Notes: generated by a model not told the origin, from the letters alone. Positions 27,458 through 36,800 are shown, numbered from the stretch's first letter. The stretch is DNA of 64,000 nt from Gimesia maris (GCF_008298035.1 NZ_CP042910.1:1756001-1820000); one strand, 5' to 3'. Numbers and translations: made by a program.

Positions 27458-28054
27458 ATGAAACGAATTGATTCAAATACAGGTGCTCACAACAATCGCC
27501 GAGGGATTGCAGTACTGTGGCTGATCCTCTGGGGATCGGTTTTTCTGATTTTTTTCTGTGTTGTTTTAGAAATATCAAATTTATGGCAAGCTCAGTCAGA
27601 ACTCAATAAAGCGCTTGATGCGGCAGCATTAGCTGCTGCTAAGGAGTGGGGGGCTTCAGGAGCTGTTCTGACCGAGACTCCTAGAAACTCCGGTGTTACC
27701 TATGCTGCTGCCAATACTGTAATCGGGAATCCTGTTGTATTGGATCCCAATTATGATGGCACAATCGTAGTGACAAACCCGAACCAAAATGCTTCCTGCG
27801 ATGGGAATTTAGTGTTTGGCAGAATAACGACTCCTGGTGCACCACCGGGAATAATCTTTAATACTTCATTAGATGTTAATGCCATTGGTGTTTTGCCTGC
27901 TGTTCGCGCGCAGGCAACAGTCCCGGTAGAAGGTTTCTGCAGCACTTTGTTTGGCTTTACATTCCTCAATGTTTCTGCAAAATCAACAGCATACTACGAT
28001 ATCCTGACAGGTGAAGTCGCGCTCGTGACGATTGAAACATATATTTGTAATTGA
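27458..28054 (+). CDS. TadG-like pilus assembly protein
   Basis: A 198-residue protein with NNRRGIAVLWLILWGSVFLIFFCVVLEISNLWQAQSELNKALDAAALAAAKEWG. A membrane helix is followed by the QxELxxALDAAALAAA segment that marks TadG/TadE-N (Flp pilus assembly) proteins. The remaining 130 residues are beta-rich and probably extracytoplasmic. The ATG at 27458 has no clear ribosome-binding site. It follows the TadE-like gene on the same strand and converges on the sulfatase. Confidence 0.78.
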   Translation: MKRIDSNTGAHNNRRGIAVLWLILWGSVFLIFFCVVLEISNLWQAQSELNKALDAAALAAAKEWGASGAVLTETPRNSGVTYAAANTVIGNPVVLDPNYDGTIVVTNPNQNASCDGNLVFGRITTPGAPPGIIFNTSLDVNAIGVLPAVRAQATVPVEGFCSTLFGFTFLNVSAKSTAYYDILTGEVALVTIETYICN

Positions 28055-28084
28055 TGATCAATATCAATTCAGCCGGGAACTGTT

Positions 28085-29611
28085 TCAAAATCGCGGTTTG
28101 CCATCTCCAGGCGCGGGCTGTTTTTTAGGAGCTTTTCCGCCGGGCTGCCAGAGCGGGTCATCTGAATGGGCCTGTTGCATCATGGCTTCCAGCTGCTTGA
28201 CGAGTTCGGGGTGCTGGTCGGCAATGTTTTTGCCTTCGCCCAGGTCCTGATCAAGGTTATACAGCTCTGTATTGCCGGTCAGCATGGGCATACGGACGGC
28301 TTTCCACTTTCCTGCACGCACCGCCTGTTTACTCCCCTGTTCATAGAATTCCCAATAGAGGAAGTCGTGCTGCTTCTGCTGGTCAGGATGACCTGTGAGC
28401 GTGGGAGCAATGCTGACACTGTCCAGCCCGGGAGGGCAGGGGACATCTGCCAGCTCTGCAGCAGTCGCCATCAGGTCACCGAAATAGCCGATGTGATGGG
28501 AAAGCGAATCTGCGGGTGTCGTTCCGGGCCAGTACGCGATGAAGGGTACACGGATGCCCCCTTCGTAGAGATCGCGTTTCATGCCCCTCAGGGGGCCATT
28601 CGCATCAAAGAATTCGGGGTCGTTGCCACCTTCGCGGTGGTGTCCATTATCTGAACTGAATATGACAAGAGTATTTTTGTCGATATTGAGGGTTTTGAGT
28701 TTATCCAGAATCTGGCCGACACCGGTATCCATACGGGTGATCATGGCGGCCTGTCCTTTATTCTGTTTCTTCCAGTCCGTGTTTTCATAGATGCCGTAAT
28801 CGGGAACTTCCTGTCCGTCACCCACTTTGCGTCCTGCTTCATTATTGGCATGGGGGATTGTGAGCGCGACATACAGGAAGAAGGGATCCTGGGCACTCCG
28901 ATCGATAAAATCGAGTGCTTCCTGCATGACCAGATCATGCGAATAGTCGACTTTTTTAGTCGCAACTCCGCCCAGCCCGTCGGAGTTGATCGTGGCAGGA
29001 TCGACGATGTTATTCAGTGAAACTTTTTTTCCGTTCTTCCAGAGGAAGCCGGGATAATAGTTGTGGGCATTATGTTGATTCAGGTAGCCATAAAAATAAT
29101 CGAAGCCCTGGAGGTTGGGAACGCCTTGTGTCCCTGCTTCCCCCACACCCCATTTTCCTGTCAGCGCGGTCTTGTAGCCTGCCTGTTTCAGGATTTCAGC
29201 AACGGTTACATCTTCGGGTTTGAGAGACTGGTTTTCTTTCACGCGTGTATTACCTCTGACGCGAGCGTGTCCCATGTGCAGGCCTGTCATCAGCACGCAT
29301 CGTGAAGGCGCGCACACGGTACAGCCGGCATACATCTGGCTGAATTTCATGCCTGCGGCTGCCATCTGATCAATGCGGGGCGTTTTGATTTTTTTCTGGC
29401 CGTAACAGCCCAGATCGCCATAGCCCAGGTCATCGGCGAGTATAAATACAATATTAGGTACACTCTTCTTTTCAGAGGAATATGCTATATTAAGCGAACC
29501 AAACACAATGTATAATGTCAGTGTTGTAAGGATGAGTGTAGTAATATTATGTAGTAAATATCTATTTGATGATTTTTCATCAAGCCCGGAAATTACTGCT
29601 GCAGGTTGCAT
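28085..29611 (-). CDS. Arylsulfatase-family sulfatase (formylglycine type)
   Basis: A 508-residue type I sulfatase. The active-site motif is CAPSR, with Cys at about residue 100, converted to formylglycine by FGE. Metal-binding [17 protein letters not shown] follows the N-terminal signal, and [10 protein letters not shown] carries the later Asp-Asn. I chose ATG 29611, which gives a signal-peptide-like hydrophobic stretch ([20 protein letters not shown]). The frame is open further upstream to 30097, but that part has no sulfatase content. Planctomycetes carry many such enzymes for sulfated polysaccharides; the substrate is not predictable. The C-terminal KPRF end is complete. Confidence 0.93.
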   Translation of the reverse strand: MQPAAVISGLDEKSSNRYLLHNITTLILTTLTLYIVFGSLNIAYSSEKKSVPNIVFILADDLGYGDLGCYGQKKIKTPRIDQMAAAGMKFSQMYAGCTVCAPSRCVLMTGLHMGHARVRGNTRVKENQSLKPEDVTVAEILKQAGYKTALTGKWGVGEAGTQGVPNLQGFDYFYGYLNQHNAHNYYPGFLWKNGKKVSLNNIVDPATINSDGLGGVATKKVDYSHDLVMQEALDFIDRSAQDPFFLYVALTIPHANNEAGRKVGDGQEVPDYGIYENTDWKKQNKGQAAMITRMDTGVGQILDKLKTLNIDKNTLVIFSSDNGHHREGGNDPEFFDANGPLRGMKRDLYEGGIRVPFIAYWPGTTPADSLSHHIGYFGDLMATAAELADVPCPPGLDSVSIAPTLTGHPDQQKQHDFLYWEFYEQGSKQAVRAGKWKAVRMPMLTGNTELYNLDQDLGEGKNIADQHPELVKQLEAMMQQAHSDDPLWQPGGKAPKKQPAPGDGKPRF

Positions 29612-30250
29612 AATGGCTCCAATCAAAGTGATTCTTCTCGGGGATTGCAAGTTATTACCTTTTAGTATCAGCCAATGGAACCAGCGGGTCAAGCAAATCA
29701 TGATACGAATCCGCTTTGATATAGGGGGATTGCATAAAGCCAGAACGAAAAGATGGGGCACGCTATTCAATGAAAATGGCAATCGCATTCGTGGAAAGAA
29801 TAAGAAACACGAAGTAGAAATTATCCTGGCGAAAGAGTAGCTTACCTGGTCAGACGAATCGGGTAATGTGATCAACCACGGCTCCTGGTTCGTAGCACGG
29901 GTTTGTTCAGAATATTTGCGGTGTTGTGAGCAGAGTCTGACAAAATACAAGATGAGTAAGGGAGACCGGAATAATTCAGTTACTTGAATGAATGATCTTT
30001 GTTTGTCTTGCGGTAGCCTTCCCTTTTCCGATTCCCCAAAAGGGGCATATCCAGGAATGGATTGACAGCCATGAGTCCTGGAAGAGTCCTGCCACACACA
30101 GAAGAGTGCTTGCCATCGAGAATGCGGCTTTTAACCGCGCTGCAGGGATGTTTGACGTAGCAGATCCAATCAAGAGGCTCAAGAAACCGAAGGGGATTCC
30201 CCGCCCCGTTCCGCTCGAGCAGGCTCTGTACGATATTTGTGTGCCCTGCT
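29612..30250. other. Region between the sulfatase and the AAA+ gene, no supported gene
   Basis: About 640 bases. Overlapping ORFs occur on both strands (29992-30402 plus, 29980-30366 minus), but none has a convincing start or family feature, and all run into the AAA+ coding sequence. It may contain eroded coding sequence. This is the left edge of the accessory region. Confidence 0.35.
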
Positions 30251-31630
30251 TCAGCAACTTTCTTCTGTCGCGGCGGGAACACATGCCAGTTCCGGCTCGG
30301 ATCGGATCTCAACTTGCTGAAGTCCCTGCTGAGCAGCGGACGAAAAGACTCCTCCGAGCAGATCATCTACAGCATATTCATCAGGGCGAGCACCAAAGCT
30401 GACCCCTTCTCCCTCCTGTAACATTTTGTTCACAACGCGAGGATCAACGGTGACAACATCGACTCCGTATTCCTGCCCCACGCGGGCGATGGACTGGGTC
30501 ATAATTTCTGCGCGTGTCCGTCCACTCAATGGCTGGAATACCAAAAATGTATTGATTCGGCCAACCAACTCGGGAGGAAGTCCTTTAGTCTTCAGGCGTC
30601 GCCGACTGACCTCATTGATTATCGACGATGAAATGGGATCTCCTTTGGACCGAAGCTCTTCGAGAATGGGATGGCACTCCAGATTTGTCGTGAACAGAAA
30701 TATCGCATGTCGACAGTCAACCTGATGGTCACTGTTTGTCCGTGCTGCCGATGAAAGACGACCAGCGTCCATGGCATTCATTAACGTTCGAAATACGTCA
30801 GGATGTGCTTTCTCGATTTCATCAAATACGACGATGGTCCTGGGGTTAGCAGAGAGAGTATCCACCAGTTGAGCACCTTCTCCATAGCCAATGTATCCTT
30901 GTGGTGAACCAATCAATTGACTGATCCGGTGTCTTTCCTGGTATTCAGTCATATCGAGTCTGAGGAAACCGTATCTGTTTCTTGATGGCATAAGAATGCT
31001 GAGAACTTCAGAAAGCGACTCGGCTGTCAACGTCTTGCCGGTGCCGGTTGGCCCGAGCAGCATTCCCGTCATTGGACGACGTGGGTGTCGACGTGCCAAG
31101 TGCTGAGCGGTTTTCTTTGCCAGAACTTCCATTGCAGAATTCTGTCCTCGAACTCGTTCTTGTAGACTTTCAGCAATCTGCATCGCATTAATGTAAGTTG
31201 GTCGATTAAGCCCGGCTACATCGGAATTAACTTTCGAAAGATCGGTAAGTTCATCTGCAGATCGGCTCACTGATTCAACATTGCCATTCCCCGGCACTTC
31301 CCATCCTTGAGTTTCTGTTTGATCTCCTGAGGTAAAATAGTTTGATAGCCTGTGTTGTAACCATTCCTTGAGTGCCGCGAAATTCTGGAATTGACAGGCA
31401 CCTATCTCAATCCATTGACGAATGTCAGTCTCTCGGCCAGTGTACTGTCCTCCATGCTCCACAAGCAACGTCGCCTTCTGGGTGGCTGGATCGACCTCGA
31501 ATCCCACCCGAGCTCGGGATGGGGAGACTCCTTGGGGCATCTCTTGGTCCGAGAAGGTTACACAGCCACGTTTCGCCTTTTCTTCGAGATCTTTAAACGC
31601 TTCATCTGACCCATTTATAAACTGCCGCAT
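30251..31630 (-). CDS. ClpB/ClpA-like AAA+ ATPase (second-ring type)
   Basis: A 459-residue ATPase matching the D2 module of Clp/Hsp100 proteins. Walker A is GPTGTGKTLTAESL, followed by FLRLDMTEYQERHRISQLIG and SPQGYIGYGEGAQL (pore-loop region), Walker B IVVFDEIEKAHPDV, and a sensor region FLFTTNLE. A C-terminal small domain with SFGARPDEYAVDDLL follows. It lacks the Clp N-domain and first ring. Instead, about 160 residues of unknown sequence come first. I chose ATG 31630 because GGGAGC precedes it at good spacing; the open frame starts 72 bases earlier. The tandem-repeat peptide module begins 80 bases upstream on the other strand. Confidence 0.85.
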   Translation of the reverse strand: MRQFINGSDEAFKDLEEKAKRGCVTFSDQEMPQGVSPSRARVGFEVDPATQKATLLVEHGGQYTGRETDIRQWIEIGACQFQNFAALKEWLQHRLSNYFTSGDQTETQGWEVPGNGNVESVSRSADELTDLSKVNSDVAGLNRPTYINAMQIAESLQERVRGQNSAMEVLAKKTAQHLARRHPRRPMTGMLLGPTGTGKTLTAESLSEVLSILMPSRNRYGFLRLDMTEYQERHRISQLIGSPQGYIGYGEGAQLVDTLSANPRTIVVFDEIEKAHPDVFRTLMNAMDAGRLSSAARTNSDHQVDCRHAIFLFTTNLECHPILEELRSKGDPISSSIINEVSRRRLKTKGLPPELVGRINTFLVFQPLSGRTRAEIMTQSIARVGQEYGVDVVTVDPRVVNKMLQEGEGVSFGARPDEYAVDDLLGGVFSSAAQQGLQQVEIRSEPELACVPAATEESC

Positions 31631-31874
31631 TTCGAAGCTCCCATTACAAAAATGATACGGGCGACATAATCTGTTACCTGTGCTACCAAGATGGTTAGTC
31701 ACATAAAATTAACGAACCGCCCGCGAGAAATTTCACGACAAATTGAAAAGAATATTTTTGGAATCAGTTGTGAAAAATCGTCCCACCGTTTCGTTGTATT
31801 TCTGAGAGCCGGGGTATGCTGCGGTTTCACAGGCGAAATCAACCTGGGCGAAAACCTTTTAAGAGGAGTGAGCG

Positions 31875-32012
31875 ATGTTACAGAAGCAGAAGATGATTCT
31901 TACCTGTCGGGATGTCGTACCAGAAGGAACCTTTCGCGGTGAAGATGTAGTTCCTCCAGGAACATTTCACGGGGAGGATGTGGTACCTCCAGGGACATTT
32001 CACGCTGGGTGA
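31875..32012 (+). CDS. Tandem-repeat peptide, three-unit copy
   Basis: A 45-residue product. A short leader (MLQKQKMILTCRD) is followed by 11-residue repeats VVPEGTFRGED, VVPPGTFHGED and a final VVPPGTFHAG. AGAGGAG lies six bases or so before the ATG, and a perfect hairpin-T terminator follows 28 bases after the stop. The repeat units vary mainly at synonymous third positions, which supports translation. The leader plus multi-core layout resembles a precursor of modified peptides, but no modification is shown. It is divergent from the AAA+ gene and convergent with the sigma-factor gene. Confidence 0.78.
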   Translation: MLQKQKMILTCRDVVPEGTFRGEDVVPPGTFHGEDVVPPGTFHAG

Positions 32013-32040
32013 GAAATGAAAACCATACCATGGGGGAAAG

Positions 32041-32071
32041 CGGGCGACGAAAACACGTCGCCCGTTTTTTT
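32041..32071 (+). terminator. Terminator of the tandem-repeat peptide gene, copy 1
   Basis: Perfect nine-base stem CGGGCGACG/CGTCGCCCG with a six-base loop, followed by seven T. Confidence 0.9.
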
Positions 32072-32258
32072 ACATACTGAGCCAAGTGGAAATCTTCCAG
32101 GCATGACGATCTGCCAACCGCTTCCCTGGTGGCTGATCAATTTATGGCAGACCGTAATACTTCGAACGCTGCAACGACGTGGTTACTGGCCAGCAGATGT
32201 CGCTTCCAGGTGTGAAGCAGTGTTTACAAATAATTGCATACTGCGTTGAAGAGTCCCC

Positions 32259-33137
32259 CTATTCTGTCGTATTGAAGTCCTCATCTTCATTAAGCAGCAG
32301 GAGAAGGATAATTTCAGTCAGTACTTGCCAGTCCTCAGCAACAAAGCTTCCTTCCAGATCAAGAAATTGCTGCCTTAACCAGGAAACGGCATTTTGACAG
32401 TCATTAAATACTTTTCCCAGAGAAACACCAAGGGAAAACCTGATCTGGCTGAAGGTGGCCTCATCGGCATAGCGTTGCCCGAGGATCTCTCGGTACTCCT
32501 CTGGCATTCGGGAAATGATCTCCTTGCCCAGTTTGACCAGTTCCGGATCAAGGTGATAGCCAGACCTGCTACTTAAATAGTCGGTGGTCTCGCCCGGAAG
32601 GGCACAATACTTCATTTCCCGTCTGCCATAGTCGAGAAGATTTCGCTTTGCTGCCACCCGGATCCAAGCCGAAAATTTGGATTTCGAAGCAATGGGGAAT
32701 TCATCACCTTGCTCTTCGAGGGTCTCTTGAAACTCGATAAAAGCGTCTTGGACAGCGTCTTCAACCAGGTTGAGATAGCGGCCCTGGTGAGAAAACTTCC
32801 TTGCCAGATCAGCAGCAACACGTTGAGCCACATCATTTCCCCAGTTTGAAAGAAACAGGATACTCCTGGCCCTGGCTTTGAGCCAGTGCTGCAATCGCTG
32901 GGTGGAAGCCTGCAATGACACGACCAGCATTTCTGAGGTCTCGTTTCCCTCCGCAGCCCGGGTTTCCTCTTCACGAAGTTTAACCATAGCAGTTTGAACG
33001 CTCAGTTGCACCTGTGTGTGCAAATGCAATCCCTCTGCATGCCAGTGGGGACACTGGTCGTCTTCAATCTCGATCGAAATCCTGTCGGTGATTGAATTCA
33101 GTTCAGACTGTAGCCAATTTTCAATTTCACCAGGCAT
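32259..33137 (-). CDS. Sigma-70-family RNA polymerase sigma factor, ECF-like with extensions
   Basis: A 292-residue sigma factor. Region 2 is seen at about residues 125-180: LVEDAVQDAFIEFQETL, then FSAWIRVAAKRNLLDYGRRE. Region 4 is at about 205-255: ISRMPEEYREILGQRYADEATFSQIRFSLGVS. About 100 residues of helical sequence precede region 2, and an unusual tail (DLEGSFVAEDWQVLTEIILLLLLNE) ends the protein. AGGAG precedes the ATG. An unknown 185-residue gene lies 20 bases upstream on the same strand. Fragments of further copies occur at 42840-43231 and 49439-49481. It may direct transcription from the conserved regions upstream of the peptide genes; that is inference. Confidence 0.85.
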   Translation of the reverse strand: MPGEIENWLQSELNSITDRISIEIEDDQCPHWHAEGLHLHTQVQLSVQTAMVKLREEETRAAEGNETSEMLVVSLQASTQRLQHWLKARARSILFLSNWGNDVAQRVAADLARKFSHQGRYLNLVEDAVQDAFIEFQETLEEQGDEFPIASKSKFSAWIRVAAKRNLLDYGRREMKYCALPGETTDYLSSRSGYHLDPELVKLGKEIISRMPEEYREILGQRYADEATFSQIRFSLGVSLGKVFNDCQNAVSWLRQQFLDLEGSFVAEDWQVLTEIILLLLLNEDEDFNTTE

Positions 33138-33157
33138 CAGCTAATCTCCTAAGTAGA

Positions 33158-33715
33158 TTATTTTGGGAAAAGCAAAGGTGGGCTATTCATCAGCGGCCAG
33201 TTCACATAGCGATTGAGGATATCGTAGGCGGGAAGGTATCGCTTACTGCTTAAAGAGTCGTTAGATAGTCGCAAACCTTGAGTACCCAGGGCAAAGCTCG
33301 TCCAATTTCGCTGGTGCTTGTTGGCATGCTTCGAAAACACGTTGAGTATGCCACCAGGGGCGATGGGTACAAAAAGGGCGCCGGCCTGACCGTGAACGGC
33401 CAGTGCGTCAAACGATTCGACCGGAGAAAGAACGGCGGAGATCACGACAGCATCGATTTCGTCGTGTTGAGTGCAAAAAGCAAAGTCGTTTTCAAAGTTG
33501 CCCGAACAGCTGACAAGATATAATGGCATTTGGCCGTTGATCGAACGGACTCTGCCAGTTCGGCCTAACACGTCGGCGTTGAGTTTTATGGGGCGGTTTT
33601 TGTGGGAGCCAAAAGTTTTAAATGTTTCACATTTAGGCGAAATGGAGAGACTGTCAGGGTAGGGCACTGTTGCAGGAGTCGCATCTTTCATTCCATAGGA
33701 GTATTGGTAATTCAT
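33158..33715 (-). CDS. Unknown protein upstream of and co-oriented with the sigma factor
   Basis: A 185-residue protein without recognised motifs. It is mixed alpha/beta, with a central MPLYLVSCSGNFENDFAF segment and GQAGALFVPIAPGGILNVFS, which could be the core strands of a globular domain. There is no signal peptide or membrane helix. It stops 20 bases before the sigma-factor start, so the two are probably co-transcribed. An obvious guess is a partner or anti-sigma-like regulator, but nothing in the sequence demonstrates it. It is divergent from the STAND-like gene; the region between holds paired palindromes. Confidence 0.6.
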   Translation of the reverse strand: MNYQYSYGMKDATPATVPYPDSLSISPKCETFKTFGSHKNRPIKLNADVLGRTGRVRSINGQMPLYLVSCSGNFENDFAFCTQHDEIDAVVISAVLSPVESFDALAVHGQAGALFVPIAPGGILNVFSKHANKHQRNWTSFALGTQGLRLSNDSLSSKRYLPAYDILNRYVNWPLMNSPPLLFPK

Positions 33716-33792
33716 AGAATTGCCCCAATTCCCGAGATTCGATTATTGCGAAAATAACGGTTATGACTACCGAGCTTAAAGACATATGATAC

Positions 33793-33913
33793 ATGTCCGA
33801 CATTATTTGTCAATTATTAAATTTCGTTTATATGTCAGTCTTCCTGACTGTCGATAGAAAAAGTGTTTTCTTGATATATCCTGTTTCTGGTGCTAATGTA
33901 GATGTCCCGACAT
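33793..33913 (+). promoter_or_regulatory. Two ATGTC-GACAT palindromes upstream of the STAND-radical SAM operon
   Basis: ATGTCCGACAT at 33793-33803 and ATGTCCCGACAT at 33902-33913 have identical five-base arms around a one- or two-base centre, each followed by TATT/TAAA-type AT-rich sequence and a GACAATT or GTCAATT block. The second lies 42 bases before the GTG start, where an operator would overlap the promoter. Confidence 0.45.
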
Positions 33914-33954
33914 TAAATACAGGACAATTTCAGTACTTGAGTACAAGGTGAACC

Positions 33955-36798
33955 GTGAAAGAGATATCTGTAATCACTGACGGCAACATCGAAGAACTTT
34001 ATTCAGCAGCGGAAGATTTGGGACGATTGCTGTCGAAAACACTCGGCAAAGACCTGAGCGAGCCCACAAAGATAGCTGAATATGTATCGCATCAAATGAT
34101 GAATCGCCGCTCCTCACGTCAAGTCCTGCGTTGGATTCGCGCGAAATCGAGGCTCAGAAGGCAGACATTTGATAAAGAAGTAATTGAGCTTCTGGAACGA
34201 GAGAATGTATCAGAGTCACAAATCAAAGCCGTCGAGCAGTGCTACGAACATTACTCCGACGTCTGGGATCAAGTGAAGAAACAGTATCGAAAAAGTCCCC
34301 GCGCTGAGTCCACTACGGAGAATCTGGGCTATCCTCCCAGCGCAATCGCACAATACCTGCGGCGTCTACACGACGATCGTCTGGTACATCGAAGTCGGCG
34401 GGAGCCCCTGACAATTCCAGCAAGAGTTTGTCAGTGGCGCAGGGCTGGTCAGTCCGCTGTTACCTATTCGAAAGACACGTTGACTGAGGTCCAAAGCATT
34501 CTTTCGGAGCGATGGAGCGGGCCCGTCCGAGTTTGCCTTGAGGGTCGTCGCGGAAGCGCGCGAGCCTGGACGTGTGTTGAACTGGCAGCAACACTCGCTG
34601 AACAATATAGTCCGGCAGATGGATGTCCAGCGGCAATACCAGTCCCGATCATTACAAACTGGAACCAATGGGAACTTGAACTGCAACGTAGCAAACCTTG
34701 GGACATTCAAGACGACAGCGAATGCCTGGAGGCCTTGGCTGAATCGATCTTTACTGCAGCGGACTTGCCACTAGATGGCAAATCTGCTTTGAAGGCGCTG
34801 TCGTCTTCTTCAGTTGTTCTCATTCTGTATAATCTTGATTTCCGACGAGGGGGAATAGATGAATCCTTCGTTGAAAAGTTGCTTACATTTTTCAGCACTA
34901 CTGCGCGGTTGCTGATTTCAGGTGACGGTGTAAGCGAAATAATTCAGAAATCCAAGTCTCTGGATAAGGATCGGTGGTGGATTACACATCAGATCCGAGT
35001 ATTGCCACTTAATGTTCTTCAGACTGCGATCCTTTGTCGTCGCAGGCTCCTTGACGCCAGGCCGGACCGTTCATTTTTCGGAACATTGGGAGAATCGGTA
35101 TCGTGTTTAACTTCAGCAGGAGTGGCAGGGCGCACGCTTGCTCGCATCGGCTCTGGATATTTGACTCCGGCGGCACTTCAAAGCGACTGCGTGTTGCTGG
35201 CGTCCTTATACACGATAGATTTTTTGGAAGAAGCCGATGTTAGCCCAGAGTTTTTGATTCCTGACGGTCCAGACAATGAAGAACTCGACCACCGACTTTG
35301 TTTTGATCGGCTTGGAGACGAGGAGCACATATTTCTCAAAGCGATTGAGAACAACATGCGACGAGAGACCCGAAGTCGACTAGACCTGACTGTCGAAAAC
35401 GGTGATTGGATTCATAGCGGATTTGACCCGGCATTGCGGTTTTTGCACGCTTTTGTCTCTCGGAAATTGCGTTCTGAGGATACGGCCACCAAGGACTTTT
35501 TGGTGGACGGTACGGTCATCCAGGTATCCTCGCTCCTGGAAGATATCGATGATCATGCGATGTTTGTACTTGCCAATAGGGGCATCATTCCAAACTGGGC
35601 GACACAGGATGTTCTACATGCTCGCAGTTTAATCAAATCCATCTCGAAGATTCTTCACCAACAGGAAGATGCATGTATAATCTGGTTAGAACTGGAGCCC
35701 ATCTGGGATGCATTTAAATCGGCGCTGGCCATCCTCCGGTCCGTTTTCAGCAGAAAGGATGCTCGTGAGTCTGACATTCAGTTATTTAAGAGTACCATTG
35801 ATGCTTTGCGTTTGCAGTTTGAACCAAGCCGAGAATCGATAGCCGGGCAAGGCAATCTTCGCTTTTATGGAGCGCGGGCGGCAGCAGTGTTACTAGGAGG
35901 TGAAGGACTGCTTGAACATGTTCAAGATTGCCTGAAGAGTGGTTTAGAAAGAGAAACAGTTGCATGGCACCTGACTTTTTTGTCCGAGATCGCAATTACC
36001 GTATGTAAAATCAATCAGGACGTGCTGGAAAGTTTAGGTGAAGCATTTCGATCAGGTTTTCAAAAGTTGCTCCCCGATTCGTTAGATGATGATACGCCAA
36101 CCACTCGACATGCTCGTTATCATTTAATAACCGCGATTGATCGTCTGTCAGAACCAAGCGCGTTGAGACGCTTTTACACCAGATTTCTGGGTGGCGCACC
36201 CCATCGTTGGCAAATTACGGACAAATGGAGGGCGCGAGCAATCGAACACGCAACTGTAATTGGTGGTTTACATCGTCTAGGAATTGTTGGCGGTACCAAT
36301 CCCGCTTCGATCGCATTGCAATTGGCAGAACATGCCCATCAGGAAGCGAATGATCAAACGTTTTGGAAAGACTACTTAATGAAGAATGGTAACCTGATTC
36401 CGGCACAGATTCGTAATCACGTTTTTATTGCTTATCAGGCCCTCGCACCAATGATGTTGCGGTATCAGCGTGAGGAACTACTAAAGCGATTGCCGCAATA
36501 CTTTGAGGGAACTATCGAAGATTCAGTAAAAGAGACAGCAAGTATGAGATACTGCCTTTATTGGTTGCGGGATGAAGTCTGGCAAGGTGTGAGTCCGGGG
36601 CAAGAAGCGATTCAGCTTTTGAAAAGGATTCGTTTTGTTCTTAAAGATCGGATTCGAATGGAACATGCTGATACTGAGCGAGAGGCCAGTGCCGATGGTA
36701 GAAGAACTTGTCGGCAGTCGCCAGACGAACGAAATCTGCTCTTGTTGGAAGCAATCTTGTTGGACATCGGTGAAAGCCTTCAGGATTCAGGCATATAA
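33955..36798 (+). CDS. Large STAND-like protein with degenerate P-loop
   Basis: A 947-residue protein. The first 170 residues are helical and charged. From about residue 180 a region resembles a STAND NTPase: VRVCLEGRRGSARAWTCVELAATL where a Walker A would be, but without the GxGKT lysine, then VVLILYNLDFRRGG in place of Walker B. RLLISGDGVSEI and a long helical C-terminal part follow. Degenerate STAND proteins occur in conflict and signalling systems as scaffolds. The GTG start has AAGGTG upstream. The radical SAM gene starts two bases after its stop, so the two are tightly coupled. Family assignment is tentative. Confidence 0.6.
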   Translation: MKEISVITDGNIEELYSAAEDLGRLLSKTLGKDLSEPTKIAEYVSHQMMNRRSSRQVLRWIRAKSRLRRQTFDKEVIELLERENVSESQIKAVEQCYEHYSDVWDQVKKQYRKSPRAESTTENLGYPPSAIAQYLRRLHDDRLVHRSRREPLTIPARVCQWRRAGQSAVTYSKDTLTEVQSILSERWSGPVRVCLEGRRGSARAWTCVELAATLAEQYSPADGCPAAIPVPIITNWNQWELELQRSKPWDIQDDSECLEALAESIFTAADLPLDGKSALKALSSSSVVLILYNLDFRRGGIDESFVEKLLTFFSTTARLLISGDGVSEIIQKSKSLDKDRWWITHQIRVLPLNVLQTAILCRRRLLDARPDRSFFGTLGESVSCLTSAGVAGRTLARIGSGYLTPAALQSDCVLLASLYTIDFLEEADVSPEFLIPDGPDNEELDHRLCFDRLGDEEHIFLKAIENNMRRETRSRLDLTVENGDWIHSGFDPALRFLHAFVSRKLRSEDTATKDFLVDGTVIQVSSLLEDIDDHAMFVLANRGIIPNWATQDVLHARSLIKSISKILHQQEDACIIWLELEPIWDAFKSALAILRSVFSRKDARESDIQLFKSTIDALRLQFEPSRESIAGQGNLRFYGARAAAVLLGGEGLLEHVQDCLKSGLERETVAWHLTFLSEIAITVCKINQDVLESLGEAFRSGFQKLLPDSLDDDTPTTRHARYHLITAIDRLSEPSALRRFYTRFLGGAPHRWQITDKWRARAIEHATVIGGLHRLGIVGGTNPASIALQLAEHAHQEANDQTFWKDYLMKNGNLIPAQIRNHVFIAYQALAPMMLRYQREELLKRLPQYFEGTIEDSVKETASMRYCLYWLRDEVWQGVSPGQEAIQLLKRIRFVLKDRIRMEHADTEREASADGRRTCRQSPDERNLLLLEAILLDIGESLQDSGI

Positions 36799-36800
36799 GT

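Larger units (their letters stand above)
31710..32101 (+). repeat. Duplicated peptide module, copy 1
   Basis: About 390 bases nearly identical to 48952-49382, allowing for one 33-base repeat unit and a few indels. The shared stretch runs from TAACGAACCGCCCGCGAGAA through a conserved non-coding region (about 160 bases), the peptide gene and the hairpin terminator to CTTCCAGG. Copy 1 then has 107 bases absent from copy 2, bounded by CTTCCAGG on both sides, before homology resumes to the end of the sigma-factor gene. Confidence 0.88.

Noticed and set aside
29980-30402. Overlapping ORFs on both strands next to the AAA+ gene
   Set aside because: They run into the AAA+ coding sequence and have no independent support; they could be eroded coding sequence.
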